Origin: Syntrophobacteraceae bacterium | GTDB taxonomy: Bacteria > Desulfobacterota > Syntrophobacteria > Syntrophobacterales > Syntrophobacteraceae | Length of the DNA stretch: 33,956 nt | Assembly: GCA_031292195.1 (NCBI GenBank) | Contig: JARLHP010000259.1 | Span: 1 to 33,956, forward strand | Direction: 5' to 3' | Shown: positions 1-6,804 of the stretch, one piece after another | How the letters are laid out: the number at the start of each line of letters is the position of its first letter | How positions within the stretch are numbered: the first letter of the stretch is position 1 | Notes under the pieces: model-generated | Told to the model about the DNA's origin: nothing | The model's database searches: none | The model's input: the letters and a program-made list of their open reading frames with translations, nothing else | Program-made: the position numbers and the translations under genes

Positions 1-162
1 GCAGAGGTCTGCCTTCGGTGCGGGGAGCGACTCTACTCACAAGAGACGGTCCGATGCTTTGAGCGCATCAGAGAGAAACTCAAACGTCATGAGGTCGCGG
101 ATTTTCAGCCCATGGGACAGTCCTTCCTGGTGACCAACTGCGATCTTGAGAGCCTCGCATAG
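1..162 (+). CDS. YgiT-type zinc finger protein (antitoxin-like), 3' end only
   Basis: The reading frame is open from the first base and stops at TAG 160-162, giving the last 53 residues of a protein that begins outside the window. The visible start, AEVCLRCGE, is the second CxxC knuckle typical of YgiT/MqsA-type zinc finger proteins, which are usually the DNA-binding antitoxin partner of a small toxin. In the family this knuckle sits near the C-terminus and is followed by a short helix, as here (RIREKLKRHE). The partner toxin is not visible. Family assignment rests on the single motif and on the neighbourhood of other toxin-antitoxin genes. Confidence 0.6.
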   Translation, partial: AEVCLRCGERLYSQETVRCFERIREKLKRHEVADFQPMGQSFLVTNCDLESLA

Positions 163-591
163 ATCTAAAAGAATCGGAAGAGCCTTTCCATTCCCGGATC
201 CTTTTCTAAACGCCCGGGTTGCTGCCGGTATTTTCGACTCTGGCAGGCAAGGTTGAAGTCGGGTCAGTCATTCATGCCCCGGCGGTTGCACCGTTTACAT
301 TGAAGATTTTGACCGCGTTGAAAACATCCCCCTAAGCCTCAAAACCAGGTTTTCTTGGCGGCTTCATCCCGGCCCCTCTGGCAAGCCGCCGCCATCCAGA
401 ATGCCCGTCCATACCTGGAGGCTCACCGGCAGTTGACTTTCTCCATTAATTCTTTCCTTGCCGGTTATCTGAAAAGGATCCATAATTTTATAAGAGATCT
501 TTTGAATTTAGGATTTCCATATCTTAGCTGTTCCAAGCCGCCGGGTCTAAAGATCTGTTTTGGGCGGCGAATTTGGAAATAGGGGGTGACC
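163..591. other. Intergenic stretch, no supported gene
   Basis: About 430 bases between the YgiT-type gene end and the UPF0175 gene. Open frames here are short, lack ribosome binding sites and resemble no family I know. It is moderately AT-rich near 430-540, so the promoter of the next gene probably lies there, but I see no convincing -35/-10 pair. Confidence 0.5.
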
Positions 592-846
592 ATGGGCCTG
601 TCTCTCACTGTCGAATATCCTGAAAAGTTGCCTGATGCCTTGCAGCTATCCAGGCAGGACTTCGAACGTGAAGCGAAAATGGCAATGGCAGTCAAGCTCT
701 ATGAACTAAAAAGATTGTCGTCCGGTGTCGCCGCTGCCCTTGCCGGTATGGATCGGGTGACTTTTCTCCTGAGTCTGCACCGATTTGGGACTTGCATGAT
801 AGATCTGGACGATGAAGAACTGGCTTCGGATGTAGAAAATGCGTGA
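592..846 (+). CDS. UPF0175 family protein, putative antitoxin
   Basis: An 84-residue protein matching the UPF0175 pattern: an N-terminal strand ending in LTVEYPEKLPDAL, then a helical part (FEREAKMAMAVKLYELKRLSSGVAAALAGMDRVTFLLSL) whose end looks like a helix-turn-helix. UPF0175 proteins commonly act as antitoxins paired with DUF3368 PIN-like toxins. ATG 592 is preferred over GTG 586 because of the purine run AGGGGGTG just upstream. Its 3' end overlaps the next gene by 8 bases (ATG 839), the usual translationally coupled arrangement of such pairs. The partner is broken, so this may be an orphan antitoxin. Confidence 0.7.
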   Translation: MGLSLTVEYPEKLPDALQLSRQDFEREAKMAMAVKLYELKRLSSGVAAALAGMDRVTFLLSLHRFGTCMIDLDDEELASDVENA

Positions 847-1347
847 AACCGGCAGGATGGTGATCAATACCGGACCGATCATTGCCTTGGTGGCCGCGCT
901 TGGGGATCTCAGGGTATTAGAGCTTTTATATGGCGAGGTTATTGTGCCTTTGGAGGTCAGTGAAGAAGTGTTAGCTGGAGGGAGTGCTGGTTTTGCCGTT
1001 CGTCAGTTTCAGGAAGCCCGGTGGCTGCGGCGTCGGTCTCGGAGGACCCCGATCTCTGCACATCTTTTAAACCTTTTGGACCAGGGAGAAGCCTCTTCAT
1101 AATGACAACCGAAAATTCCCCCGCCTCGATGAAAGTATCAATATTGTTTTATCGACGAGAGTGCCGGCAGAAGAGTTGCTCGACTTTATAACCTGCTTTT
1201 AACCGGTTCGATTGGAATCCTGTTGCGCGCAAAGCAAAAAGGCATACACGACTCCATGGGGCAAGCTCCATGGAGAGCAAGGGAATTTGGCTGAGTGAAG
1301 GAGTCAAGAAGTTTGCCTTCCATCACGCCGGTGAAGAGGACGTATAG
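839..1347 (+). pseudogene. DUF3368 (PIN-like) toxin, disrupted
   Basis: The N-terminal part (VINTGPIIALVAALGDL, then an IVPLEVSEEV segment) is typical of DUF3368 proteins, the usual partners of UPF0175. The frame stops at TAA 1100 after LLDQGEASS. The family's C-terminal signature reappears from 1151 in the same frame (IDESAGRRVARLYNLLL, GSIGILLRAKQKG), and the final WLSEGVKKFAFHHAGE segment lies in a different frame ending at TAG 1345. About 50 bases (1100-1150) hold several stops, followed by a frameshift near 1250. The gene is therefore broken at two places and should give no active toxin. The identification is by family pattern and by pairing with UPF0175. Confidence 0.65.
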
Positions 1348-1491
1348 AGCTGCTTTCCCCAAGACAAGGGTAAAATCGCGGAGCCATGTTTATAATTTCG
1401 GGTACTTATAAATGTATAGTTCTTTGTTATGTCTATAATATTGGGGTGGTGATTTAGCCTCACGGAGGTTTTGCAAAGAGGAGATAAGGCG

Positions 1492-1629
1492 ATGGGAAAA
1501 CGGGTTGAAGTTATAGAAAGCACTGCCGGGCAAGTTGCGGCCGAGCTTGCCCGTCGGGGCTATCTCGATTTTACCGCTGTTTTCATACCTGCCGCCTCCA
1601 CACCGGCTGGAGCGACCGATGGCGTATAG
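1492..1629 (+). CDS. Small ORF, 45 residues, unknown (doubtful)
   Basis: ATG 1492 is preceded by an AGGAGAT-type ribosome binding site at 1479-1485 with fair spacing, and a TATAAT box lies about 55 bases upstream, so expression is plausible. The peptide begins MGKRVEVIESTAGQVAAELA and its last residues come from the 50-bp repeat that recurs at 2365. I recognise no family. It could be the remnant of a small antitoxin-like gene truncated by that repeat, or chance. Confidence 0.25.
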   Translation: MGKRVEVIESTAGQVAAELARRGYLDFTAVFIPAASTPAGATDGV

Positions 1630-1654
1630 CTTATCCTTTTTGTTTTTACGAGAG
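1605..1654. repeat. 50-bp dispersed repeat, copy A
   Basis: 44 of 50 bases match positions 2365-2414 in direct orientation, including the unbroken run TTTTACGAGAG at the end. Copy A lies just beyond the 3' end of the leftward HigA-like gene. Function unknown; possibly a remnant of a mobile or regulatory element. Confidence 0.7.
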
Positions 1655-1690
1655 TGAGCACTCTGACTGTTCACCCTCCATTGTTCTTTT

Positions 1691-1921
1691 CTATTGCTCC
1701 GCCAGTTCCGGGACGTATTCATCTTCATATTGCTCTATCAACACGGCAACAACTTCCATCAGAGACGCCAATGGATGTCTCTCGTCCTGGCCGACTTCAT
1801 CGACCAGGTTGTCCAGAAAACTGACCAAAGCATTATAATCCTGCTCTGAATGGGGAACAAAAAGGATATCTGAAATAGAAGGCCATACCTTGGCGGCCTT
1901 TTGCATTTCCGAGGCAAGCAT
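1691..1921 (-). CDS. HigA-like antitoxin lacking the helix-turn-helix domain
   Basis: A 76-residue acidic protein. The segment NALVSFLDNLVDEVGQDE, then HPLASLMEVVAVLIEQYEDE, matches the N-terminal dimerisation half of HigA-type antitoxins (COG5499 group). In those proteins an XRE-type DNA-binding domain normally follows, giving about 120-140 residues; here the protein ends a few residues later. The start is ATG at 1921 because GGAAGGAG sits just upstream; an earlier in-frame ATG at 1936 lies inside that ribosome binding site region. It starts two bases after the HigB-like toxin stop, so the two form a toxin-first operon. Either a naturally short antitoxin or a truncated one. Confidence 0.65.
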   Translation of the reverse strand: MLASEMQKAAKVWPSISDILFVPHSEQDYNALVSFLDNLVDEVGQDERHPLASLMEVVAVLIEQYEDEYVPELAEQ

Positions 1922-1923
1922 AG

Positions 1924-2211
1924 CTACTCCTTCCATTTACTTTTGCCGTATTCTTCATGCGTCAACACGGCCCGAATATACACTTTTCTCCGGTTGTAAT
2001 GAATGGCTGCGATCAGCCTCACTGTATTGCCGCCCACGTTGAAAACCGTGAGCCTGCCCACTTGATCAGCATCTGGAAAGATTTCCCGCAACTCGGCAAA
2101 AGAATCGAAGCTTCGTGACTTGAGGAGATGATACCAACGCTGGAGAGCAGATCTGGATTCAGGATGCGCTTCGGCAAAATCGTTGAGTCTCTTTCGTGTA
2201 ATGACGTGCAT
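1924..2211 (-). CDS. HigB-type toxin (mRNA interferase family)
   Basis: A 95-residue protein beginning MHVITRKRLNDFAEAHPE, with the family's WYHLLKSRSFDSFAELREIF helices and the strand core VFNVGGNTVRLIAAIHYNRR, ending YIRAVLTHEEYGKSKW. This is the HigB_toxin (RelE-fold) pattern; such proteins cut mRNA on the ribosome. An open frame extends upstream to 2334, but family alignment supports the start at 2211 (ATG), with an in-frame ATG two codons earlier as alternative. It sits directly upstream of the HigA-like gene on the same strand. The family call is good; activity is inferred. Confidence 0.8.
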   Translation of the reverse strand: MHVITRKRLNDFAEAHPESRSALQRWYHLLKSRSFDSFAELREIFPDADQVGRLTVFNVGGNTVRLIAAIHYNRRKVYIRAVLTHEEYGKSKWKE

Positions 2212-2804
2212 CGCCATTATCCAGGAAATGTTCTTCTTCTCAAAGGCAATCCAAACGGAGCTCTCAGGATAGGCGCCCCGGGTTTGGCCCCAGCCTGCGC
2301 TCTCATCCGTTTGCAGAGAAAAGGATACACACATCGACCGCCAACGTCAATTGACAGTTCTCATGGCTGGAGTGCCCGATGGCCTAAAGCTCATCCTTTT
2401 TGCTTTTACGAGAGCAAGGGTAGGCGGCGAACCCGTATTCGCTTCGACCGTGCCGTCACTACTGCCCCCCCGCCTCAAGTCTTCAGTACAGCGTGAAAGA
2501 ACCGCCTGTATGGGAGCCGCCGCTTTTTTCCCGTACAATCCCTCCAGTGAAATGGGGTTAGGTCTTTTATTATGATATTATGGAACCCTACGCAGTCTCA
2601 TAAGAAAAGGATCGCATACGTTTGAATGTTCACGCGCCGACCCCTCTTCCATGATCGCAAGTCGTGGAATACGCCATGGACAAATCCCGCGTGCTTCCTG
2701 ATCCACGCCCAGCCGGAAACCTCCCCAATGGTTTCAACCACGTGGTATCCCGCAGGCGTCAAAACCCTCAGACTGCTCCTTGTGGCTACGGCCGGCAAAT
2801 TTGC
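2212..2804. other. Intergenic stretch of about 590 bases, no supported gene
   Basis: Short open frames occur on both strands (for example 2598-2798 on the minus strand), but none has a recognisable domain or a good ribosome binding site. It includes repeat copy B at 2365-2414. The rest may be decayed coding DNA. Confidence 0.45.
2365..2414. repeat. 50-bp dispersed repeat, copy B
   Basis: Direct repeat of 1605-1654, 44 of 50 positions identical. It lies about 150 bases upstream of the HigB-like start, so the two copies bracket the leftward HigBA-like pair. Confidence 0.7.
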
Positions 2805-3185
2805 TTATCCGTTTCTCTTTGCGACATATTGGACGCCGTCGATCTGTGCGAAGTCGGAATCCTGAGTCCACAGGACTGCTCCATGCACCCGTGAGGTCGC
2901 AAGGATAATGCTATCGGCCATCGGCAAACGGTATTCGATGCTCACTTTCGCGGCGAGAATCGCGATTTCCGCCGAGAGGTCCACAACCGCACCCTGCTGC
3001 ATGAGTGCTGCAGCTTGCAGTGCGTCGGATTCACCGCGTTGATGGAGAACTACCTTGAAAACCTCATAGATCGTAATGGATGGAACGACGAGATCGGACG
3101 TCTTCGCCAGAGGGCGTGAAAAGAACGATGCGTTGGGACCGTCAGCGAAATACTCAAGCCAGCCGGATGAATCGATTATGTTCAT
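2805..3185 (-). CDS. vapC: VapC-type PIN-domain ribonuclease toxin
   Basis: A 126-residue PIN-domain protein. The expected acidic metal-binding residues are all present: D5 (MNIIDSSGW), E41 (IYEVFK), D91 (PMADSIILA) and D109/D111 (TQDSDF). Length and spacing are normal for VapC toxins, which cleave tRNA or rRNA. Its start codon overlaps the stop of the upstream AbrB-type gene by four bases (3182-3185), the classical antitoxin-first coupling. This pair looks intact, unlike several neighbouring systems. Confidence 0.85.
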   Translation of the reverse strand: MNIIDSSGWLEYFADGPNASFFSRPLAKTSDLVVPSITIYEVFKVVLHQRGESDALQAAALMQQGAVVDLSAEIAILAAKVSIEYRLPMADSIILATSRVHGAVLWTQDSDFAQIDGVQYVAKRNG

Positions 3186-3388
3186 ATTCTGTCGGGTTCT
3201 CTTTCGACAGTGGTATCAATTCCTTTGAGAAATCCCTTCATTTCCGAAATCTTTCTGAGGGGAATCATCTCGATCCTGTTGTCATATACAATCATTTGGA
3301 CCTTCTGACCCGGCAAAAGATTCAAAGCATTGCGAAGCTTTTTGGGGATCACAACCTGGAACTTAGGTGAAATTTTAACCGCTTCCAT
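3182..3388 (-). CDS. vapB: VapB-type antitoxin, AbrB/MazE swapped-hairpin domain
   Basis: A 68-residue protein starting MEAVKISPKFQVVIPKKLR, the swapped-hairpin AbrB DNA-binding fold, followed by LLPGQKVQMIVYDNRIEMIP. The C-terminal tail (KGFLKGIDTTVEREPDRI) is the usual toxin-binding segment. It is directly upstream of, and overlaps, the vapC gene. Antitoxins of this kind bind their own promoter together with the toxin; the promoter is presumably in 3389-3430, where an AT-rich run is visible. Confidence 0.85.
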   Translation of the reverse strand: MEAVKISPKFQVVIPKKLRNALNLLPGQKVQMIVYDNRIEMIPLRKISEMKGFLKGIDTTVEREPDRI

Positions 3389-3427
3389 ACGTCCGCTCCA
3401 TCGATGATATTCTCGTAATACTATATC

Positions 3428-3763
3428 TCAAAGCGTGACGATTAACAAGCAGTGCGTCCAAATCCCCTCCCGGGCGATCACGTCCAAAGAATATCCCCGA
3501 GAGCACCACTCGATCTTCCTGATCCCCCACCGCCCGCCCCCTCCTCCATGGTCGCCGATCACCGAGTATCCCCCATCGGTTGCAGTGTGGAAACGGGGGC
3601 TGCGGCGTAAAAGAAGGAGGACAATTGAATGTGGCGAAAAGTCGGACATGAATAGCTCGTGGATGTCGGACCTCTGAAGCATTTTCCTGGCTTGCGAACC
3701 ATTTTCCTGTTCCTGGTTCAGAAGGACTTCAAGAAATATATTGGTGTCAATGATGCATCTCAT
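3428..3763 (-). pseudogene. PIN-domain protein, broken after the first third
   Basis: From ATG 3763 the protein starts MRCIIDTNIFLEVLLNQEQE and continues to FMSDFSPHSIVLLLLRR, a clear PIN-domain beginning with the first catalytic aspartate and the second conserved block. After that, the sequence becomes Gly/Arg-rich and no longer resembles a PIN domain; the acidic residues of the C-terminal half are missing in all frames I examined. It is therefore a truncated or rearranged toxin gene. Just upstream on the same strand is a short run of GCGAACGG-type units (3801-3830) in place of an antitoxin gene. Confidence 0.6.
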
Positions 3764-3979
3764 CTTCAGTCCGCCACCGGTTCGCTTGATGCTGAAGCTC
3801 CACCGTTCGCCACCCCGTTCGCCCGTTCGCACAATATTTTTCTGTGGAACCAATTGTACGAAATCCTGTATTCGGTTATTTATGCGGTTCCTGGTTATTG
3901 TAAAATAAACATATGGCGGCGATGAAGGCCCGCCGCGCCCGGTTAAACCGTGCGTTACGATCGTCCCCGGGAGGAAACA

Positions 3980-4687
3980 ATGAAAGCGATAACGATCCCT
4001 CAGCCCTACGCCTTCGAGATACTCAACGGTTGGAAGACGATCGAGGTTAACGATCGGGACAGTCTCTACAGGGGTGACATCCTCGTCTGCTCGGCGCGCA
4101 AACCCGCTTTTCCCATCCTGGAAATGGAGGAGATAGAAGATGAGTACGGCGCATTATTCCTCTATGGACAGGCGCTTTGCATCGCCAGTGTCGTGGATGT
4201 GCGGCCCATGAGAATCGGAGATGAGGAGAAGGCCATGATGGATGCGGTCGACCCCGACGCCTACTCGTGGGTGCTCGATGACATCCGCCCGGTCATTCCC
4301 TTCCCCATAAAAGAAAAGCAGGCATTCTTCGAAGTTGACAACAGCCTCGTCAAGGCCTCGCCCTTCAAATACAATGAACCGGTCGCCGTAAAAGAGGGGA
4401 CGGCGGCCCGGGAGTTTGGGATCGACTTTTCCGGTTGGCGCGGCAGGGCTGCCGACATTTATAACGAGCAGGCGGGGCCAATGATACGCGTGGCATGGGA
4501 TAGCCTGACCCTCCAGGGAATTCCGCTTTTCATCATTGAAAGATGCGAAAAAGAGGGGGTTGACTGGACGGGAGCGCTTTTGCTCTTTGATCAGATAGAG
4601 CCCTCAGAGGCCCGCGACACCTTGAATGATGTCCAGGAAACAATCGATGAAATTATACAGGATAATCCGTCAATTTTCGGCGAATAG
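3980..4687 (+). CDS. ASCH-domain (PUA-like) protein
   Basis: A 235-residue protein. Residues 1-70 (MKAITIPQPYAFEILNGWKT, GDILVCSARKP) match the ASCH domain, a PUA-like fold proposed to bind RNA or modified nucleobases; some members are small-molecule or nucleotide hydrolases. The second half is acidic and not recognisable. ATG 3980 is chosen over 3950 because GGGAGGAAAC stands just before it. It is an isolated rightward gene between toxin-antitoxin remnants. Role unknown; defence or RNA-related functions would fit the family but nothing here proves it. Confidence 0.65.
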   Translation: MKAITIPQPYAFEILNGWKTIEVNDRDSLYRGDILVCSARKPAFPILEMEEIEDEYGALFLYGQALCIASVVDVRPMRIGDEEKAMMDAVDPDAYSWVLDDIRPVIPFPIKEKQAFFEVDNSLVKASPFKYNEPVAVKEGTAAREFGIDFSGWRGRAADIYNEQAGPMIRVAWDSLTLQGIPLFIIERCEKEGVDWTGALLLFDQIEPSEARDTLNDVQETIDEIIQDNPSIFGE

Positions 4688-4853
4688 TTTGTCCCTGCGG
4701 TGATAGCATCACATCCTGACGTCGGGCGGATCGGCGCCGGATAGGTCTCCAGCGTGATGCGGGCGGTCAACCTGCTGGAGCTTGAAGACGTCAGAACGCT
4801 AATTCTCCCTTGAGAATCTTCAGCTGCTCTCTGCCTCCAAAGTCCCCCTGCTA

Positions 4854-4967
4854 CAAACGGTCAAACGGGGTCTGGTCAAACGGTTCAAACGGGGTCGGAC
4901 CACGCATCAAACGGTCCAAACGGGCCAAACGGGGTCCGCCCAACGGCAAACGGGGTCGGACCACGCA
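4854..4967. repeat. Degenerate CAAACGG tandem array
   Basis: Eight copies of CAAACGG occur in 114 bases with one or two spacer bases or a longer GGTC-containing linker. A 21-bp unit (4886-4906) recurs exactly at 4947-4967. The array lies in the roughly 315-base gap between the ASCH gene and a PIN-gene remnant; the rest of that gap holds no supported gene. Confidence 0.85.
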
Positions 4968-5002
4968 GGAATGGCGCCAGGCGCGGCCTTGCTATCAGCT
5001 GC

Positions 5003-5224
5003 GTGATTGCGCCGCCGTTCATCGAATGGCTATCGGCCATGCTGAAGGCGGCGGAATGGATACCTGTTGTCGAACCGGTTGCTTCATGCCGAGACCCCAA
5101 AGACGATAAGTTCCTGGAATTGGACTTGAATGGCCGCGCCGACCTCATCGTAAGAGGCGATCACGATTTGCCGGCGCTTGACCCCTTTAGGGAAATGCCC
5201 GTCGTCTCGCCTTTATTCAAATAG
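5003..5224 (+). pseudogene. C-terminal remnant of a PIN-family toxin (COG1569-like)
   Basis: The peptide SCRDPKDDKFLELDLNGRAD followed by LIVRGDHDLPALDPF is the conserved C-terminal half of 'putative toxin-antitoxin system toxin component, PIN family' proteins, including the late acidic residues. The N-terminal half with the first catalytic aspartate is missing; the CAAACGG array lies where it should be. It looks like a toxin gene whose 5' half was replaced or lost next to the array. Confidence 0.65.
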
Positions 5225-5741
5225 TAACGCGCTAGGGAAATGCAGACGCAAGGACCGCTGAACGGGTCCTCGAGTTTTTTACGGCACACATTCGAAACCG
5301 TCCCGCGAGAAACAGCCGCGCAAAAAAGCGGAATAAGTTCTTCTGTGTCACAAATCTTGATTTATGGCACAACCGCCCCAGACAAAATCCAGCTGAGCGA
5401 GGAGATGCCTACCACCGCGTGGCGGCAAGCTGCGGGCCGGACGCGGCAGGCCGGCCCGCTTCAACTTCGTATTCTTCGTGTCCTTCCTGGTGAAATCCGG
5501 TCCCTGGTGGTGAACGCCTTCTGCCAACCCGTATCGAGTACACTCCGGATCGAAATCCGTTGGCTTTTGCCGTTCCCTCTTTTTGCTGCGCGTGGCGGTT
5601 TCCTCTTCTGGTTGCCGTTTCTATTGCCTCCTCTATGTGCCGCTTCCGGTTGCCGTTTTGCAGACCGTGATTTACCGGTGCTACAATCGCCTCGGCCGCC
5701 AACGGATTGGGCTTTCCCTGCGGCCCGATTCTTCGGCGCCC

Positions 5742-5905
5742 GGTGGCATTTCTGTTCTGGAGGGATTCCATTGCACTCACGCCAGGTTCAGACTGATTCC
5801 GGTCCGATGGCCCTTGTCTCCGTGGTTCCGCGTGGTGCGGTCCATCCGCCGAAGGCCTGCCCTTTTGACCGGCCGTCGTCTCCCGGCCGGTCAAAAAAGA
5901 GGTCA
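5742..5905. repeat. Approximately 145-bp duplication, copy 1 (uninterrupted)
   Basis: This copy aligns with 6289-6429 plus 6628-6650 in direct orientation, with many identical blocks (for example ACTGATTCCGGTCCG and CTTTTGACCGGCC). In copy 1 the block GACCGGCCG is followed directly by TCGTCTCC and then CGGCCGGTCAAAAAA, giving the ancestral uninterrupted state. No coding function apparent. Confidence 0.75.
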
Positions 5906-6033
5906 CCTCTTGTGCCTGTGGTGGACTTTTTCAGGTTTTGGCCTGCGAACAAATTTTCCGTGCCCCGGCGCGGCCCACAATTGACTCCGGGAGGCTTGCA
6001 AATGTTTTCGCTCTTATTCCCCTCGCATCGGCT

Positions 6034-6089
6034 GGCTGTTAACCTCGCTGTTACCTGGCTGATACCTGGCTGTTTTCAGGCTGTTATTT
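6034..6089. repeat. 11-mer tandem array (GGCTGTTACCT-like, five units)
   Basis: Five consecutive units of 12, 11, 11, 11 and 11 bases, each starting GGCTG or CGCTG and mostly ending ACCT: GGCTGTTAACCT, CGCTGTTACCT, GGCTGATACCT, GGCTGTTTTCA, GGCTGTTATTT. Degenerate but strictly phased. No gene overlaps it. Confidence 0.85.
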
Positions 6090-6288
6090 TTTACCCAAAA
6101 ATCCTCAAATGCCAATTAAATCGTTATCATACGAAAATGCCAAAAAAAGATCCGCTGTTTTATCAGCGGAAACAGCGTACGCTTTCATCTCGGGGATTAT
6201 TGCAATCACCAAAAGTTCCGCCGAAGAATTGCGGCGAGGAGGGGCCACAGCAAACGGTCATGTCGCTCACGCATCGCTTCTCACACCC

Positions 6289-6650
6289 GGGGCCATTCTG
6301 TTCTGGAACCATTCCATTGCACGCATGCCGGGTTGGGACTGATTCCGGTCCGTTGGCCCCTGTTTCCGTGGTCGGATGTGGTGCGGCCCTTGCGCCCAAG
6401 GCCTGCTCTTTTGACCGGCCGCTTTCTCCCCAATACTGTAGCTTTAGGGATTTGCCGGCTTTCCTTGCCGGTCGGTGCGCCATTGTTCTTACCTCGCGCC
6501 AAAGGCGCGATGCCGTAGGCCGGCGCACGGAACGTGCGCCGGCTCAAATGGCGGGTGCAGGGCGGACACCGCCCTGCGCTTTTGTTCTTCGCATTTTATT
6601 AGTAAAGCAACAGTATTGGCCCTCTCCCGGCCGGTCAAAAAAAGATCGCC
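6289..6650. repeat. Approximately 145-bp duplication, copy 2 (interrupted)
   Basis: Direct repeat of 5742-5905. Similarity runs from GGGGCCATTCTG (6289) to CTTTCTCC (6429), is interrupted by a 190-bp insertion (6430-6619), and resumes with CGGCCGGTCAAAAAAA (6628 on). Copy 1 thus serves as an empty-site control for the insertion. Confidence 0.7.
6430..6619. mobile_element. 190-bp MITE-like element with terminal inverted repeats and three hairpins
   Basis: The ends CCAATACTGTAGCTTTA (6430-6446) and the reverse complement of 6603-6619 agree at 16 of 17 positions. The immediate flanks CTTTCTCC (6422-6429) and CCCTCTCC (6620-6627) agree at 6 of 8 positions and look like an aged 8-bp target duplication; the empty copy has TCGTCTCC there. 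Inside are three perfect hairpins with three-base loops: 6494-6510 (7 bp, loop AAA), 6519-6543 (11 bp, loop GAA) and 6557-6577 (9 bp, loop ACA). No transposase is encoded, so it would be mobilised in trans if at all. I know no named family for it. Confidence 0.7.
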
Positions 6651-6768
6651 TCCGTGTCCCTGGCGAATGAACGCAAATGGACGCGAATTTTAAAAGAGGA
6701 GAAGAGGTGATTTGGGATTTATCGGCGTCCATCAGCGTCCCTCCGCGCGCGATTGTGCGAAAAAGTGG

Positions 6769-6797
6769 TTGACAAAGGGCCGTCGACCCGTGTAGAG
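6769..6797 (+). promoter_or_regulatory. Possible sigma-70 promoter of the hdr-mvh operon
   Basis: A perfect -35 box TTGACA (6769-6774) is followed after about 16-17 bases by a poor -10 (TGTAGA/GTAGAG). Transcription from here would begin at about 6804, almost at ATG 6805, so the long HTH-containing form would be made from a nearly leaderless message while the internal start at 7084 has a strong ribosome binding site. The weak -10 keeps confidence low. Confidence 0.3.
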
Positions 6798-6804
6798 GGC
6801 AACT

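Larger units (their letters stand above)
1348..1690. other. Intergenic stretch with one doubtful small ORF and a repeat copy
   Basis: No well-supported gene. It contains an AT-rich patch with a perfect -10-like TATAAT (1434-1439) but no matching -35, a possible 45-codon ORF (1492-1629), and one copy of a 50-bp repeat (1605-1654) whose sister lies at 2365-2414. Confidence 0.5.
5225..6804. other. 1.6-kb repeat-rich region without supported protein gene
   Basis: Long open frames here (for example 5240-6670, plus strand) have Pro/Arg/Ser-rich sequence with no domain and are broken internally by repeats, so I treat the region as non-coding. It holds two copies of a roughly 145-bp duplication (5742 and 6289), an 11-mer tandem array (6034-6089), a 190-bp terminal-inverted-repeat element (6430-6619), and fragments such as TTCTTCGTGTCCTTCCTGG (5470-5488) that look like decayed intergenic repeats. 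Confidence 0.6.

Noticed and set aside
355-582. 75-codon open frame upstream of the UPF0175 gene
   Set aside because: Unconvincing composition, no ribosome binding site, no family.
2598-2798. 66-codon open frame on the minus strand
   Set aside because: No recognisable domain and no ribosome binding site; could be a remnant but I cannot support it.
4854-4967. CRISPR array
   Set aside because: Units of 7-8 bases with 1-16 base linkers are far too short for CRISPR repeats and spacers, and no cas gene is present.
5240-6670. 476-codon open frame on the plus strand
   Set aside because: No domain, Pro/Arg/Ser-rich translation, runs across the 11-mer array, both duplication copies and the inserted element; GC-rich non-coding DNA easily gives such frames.
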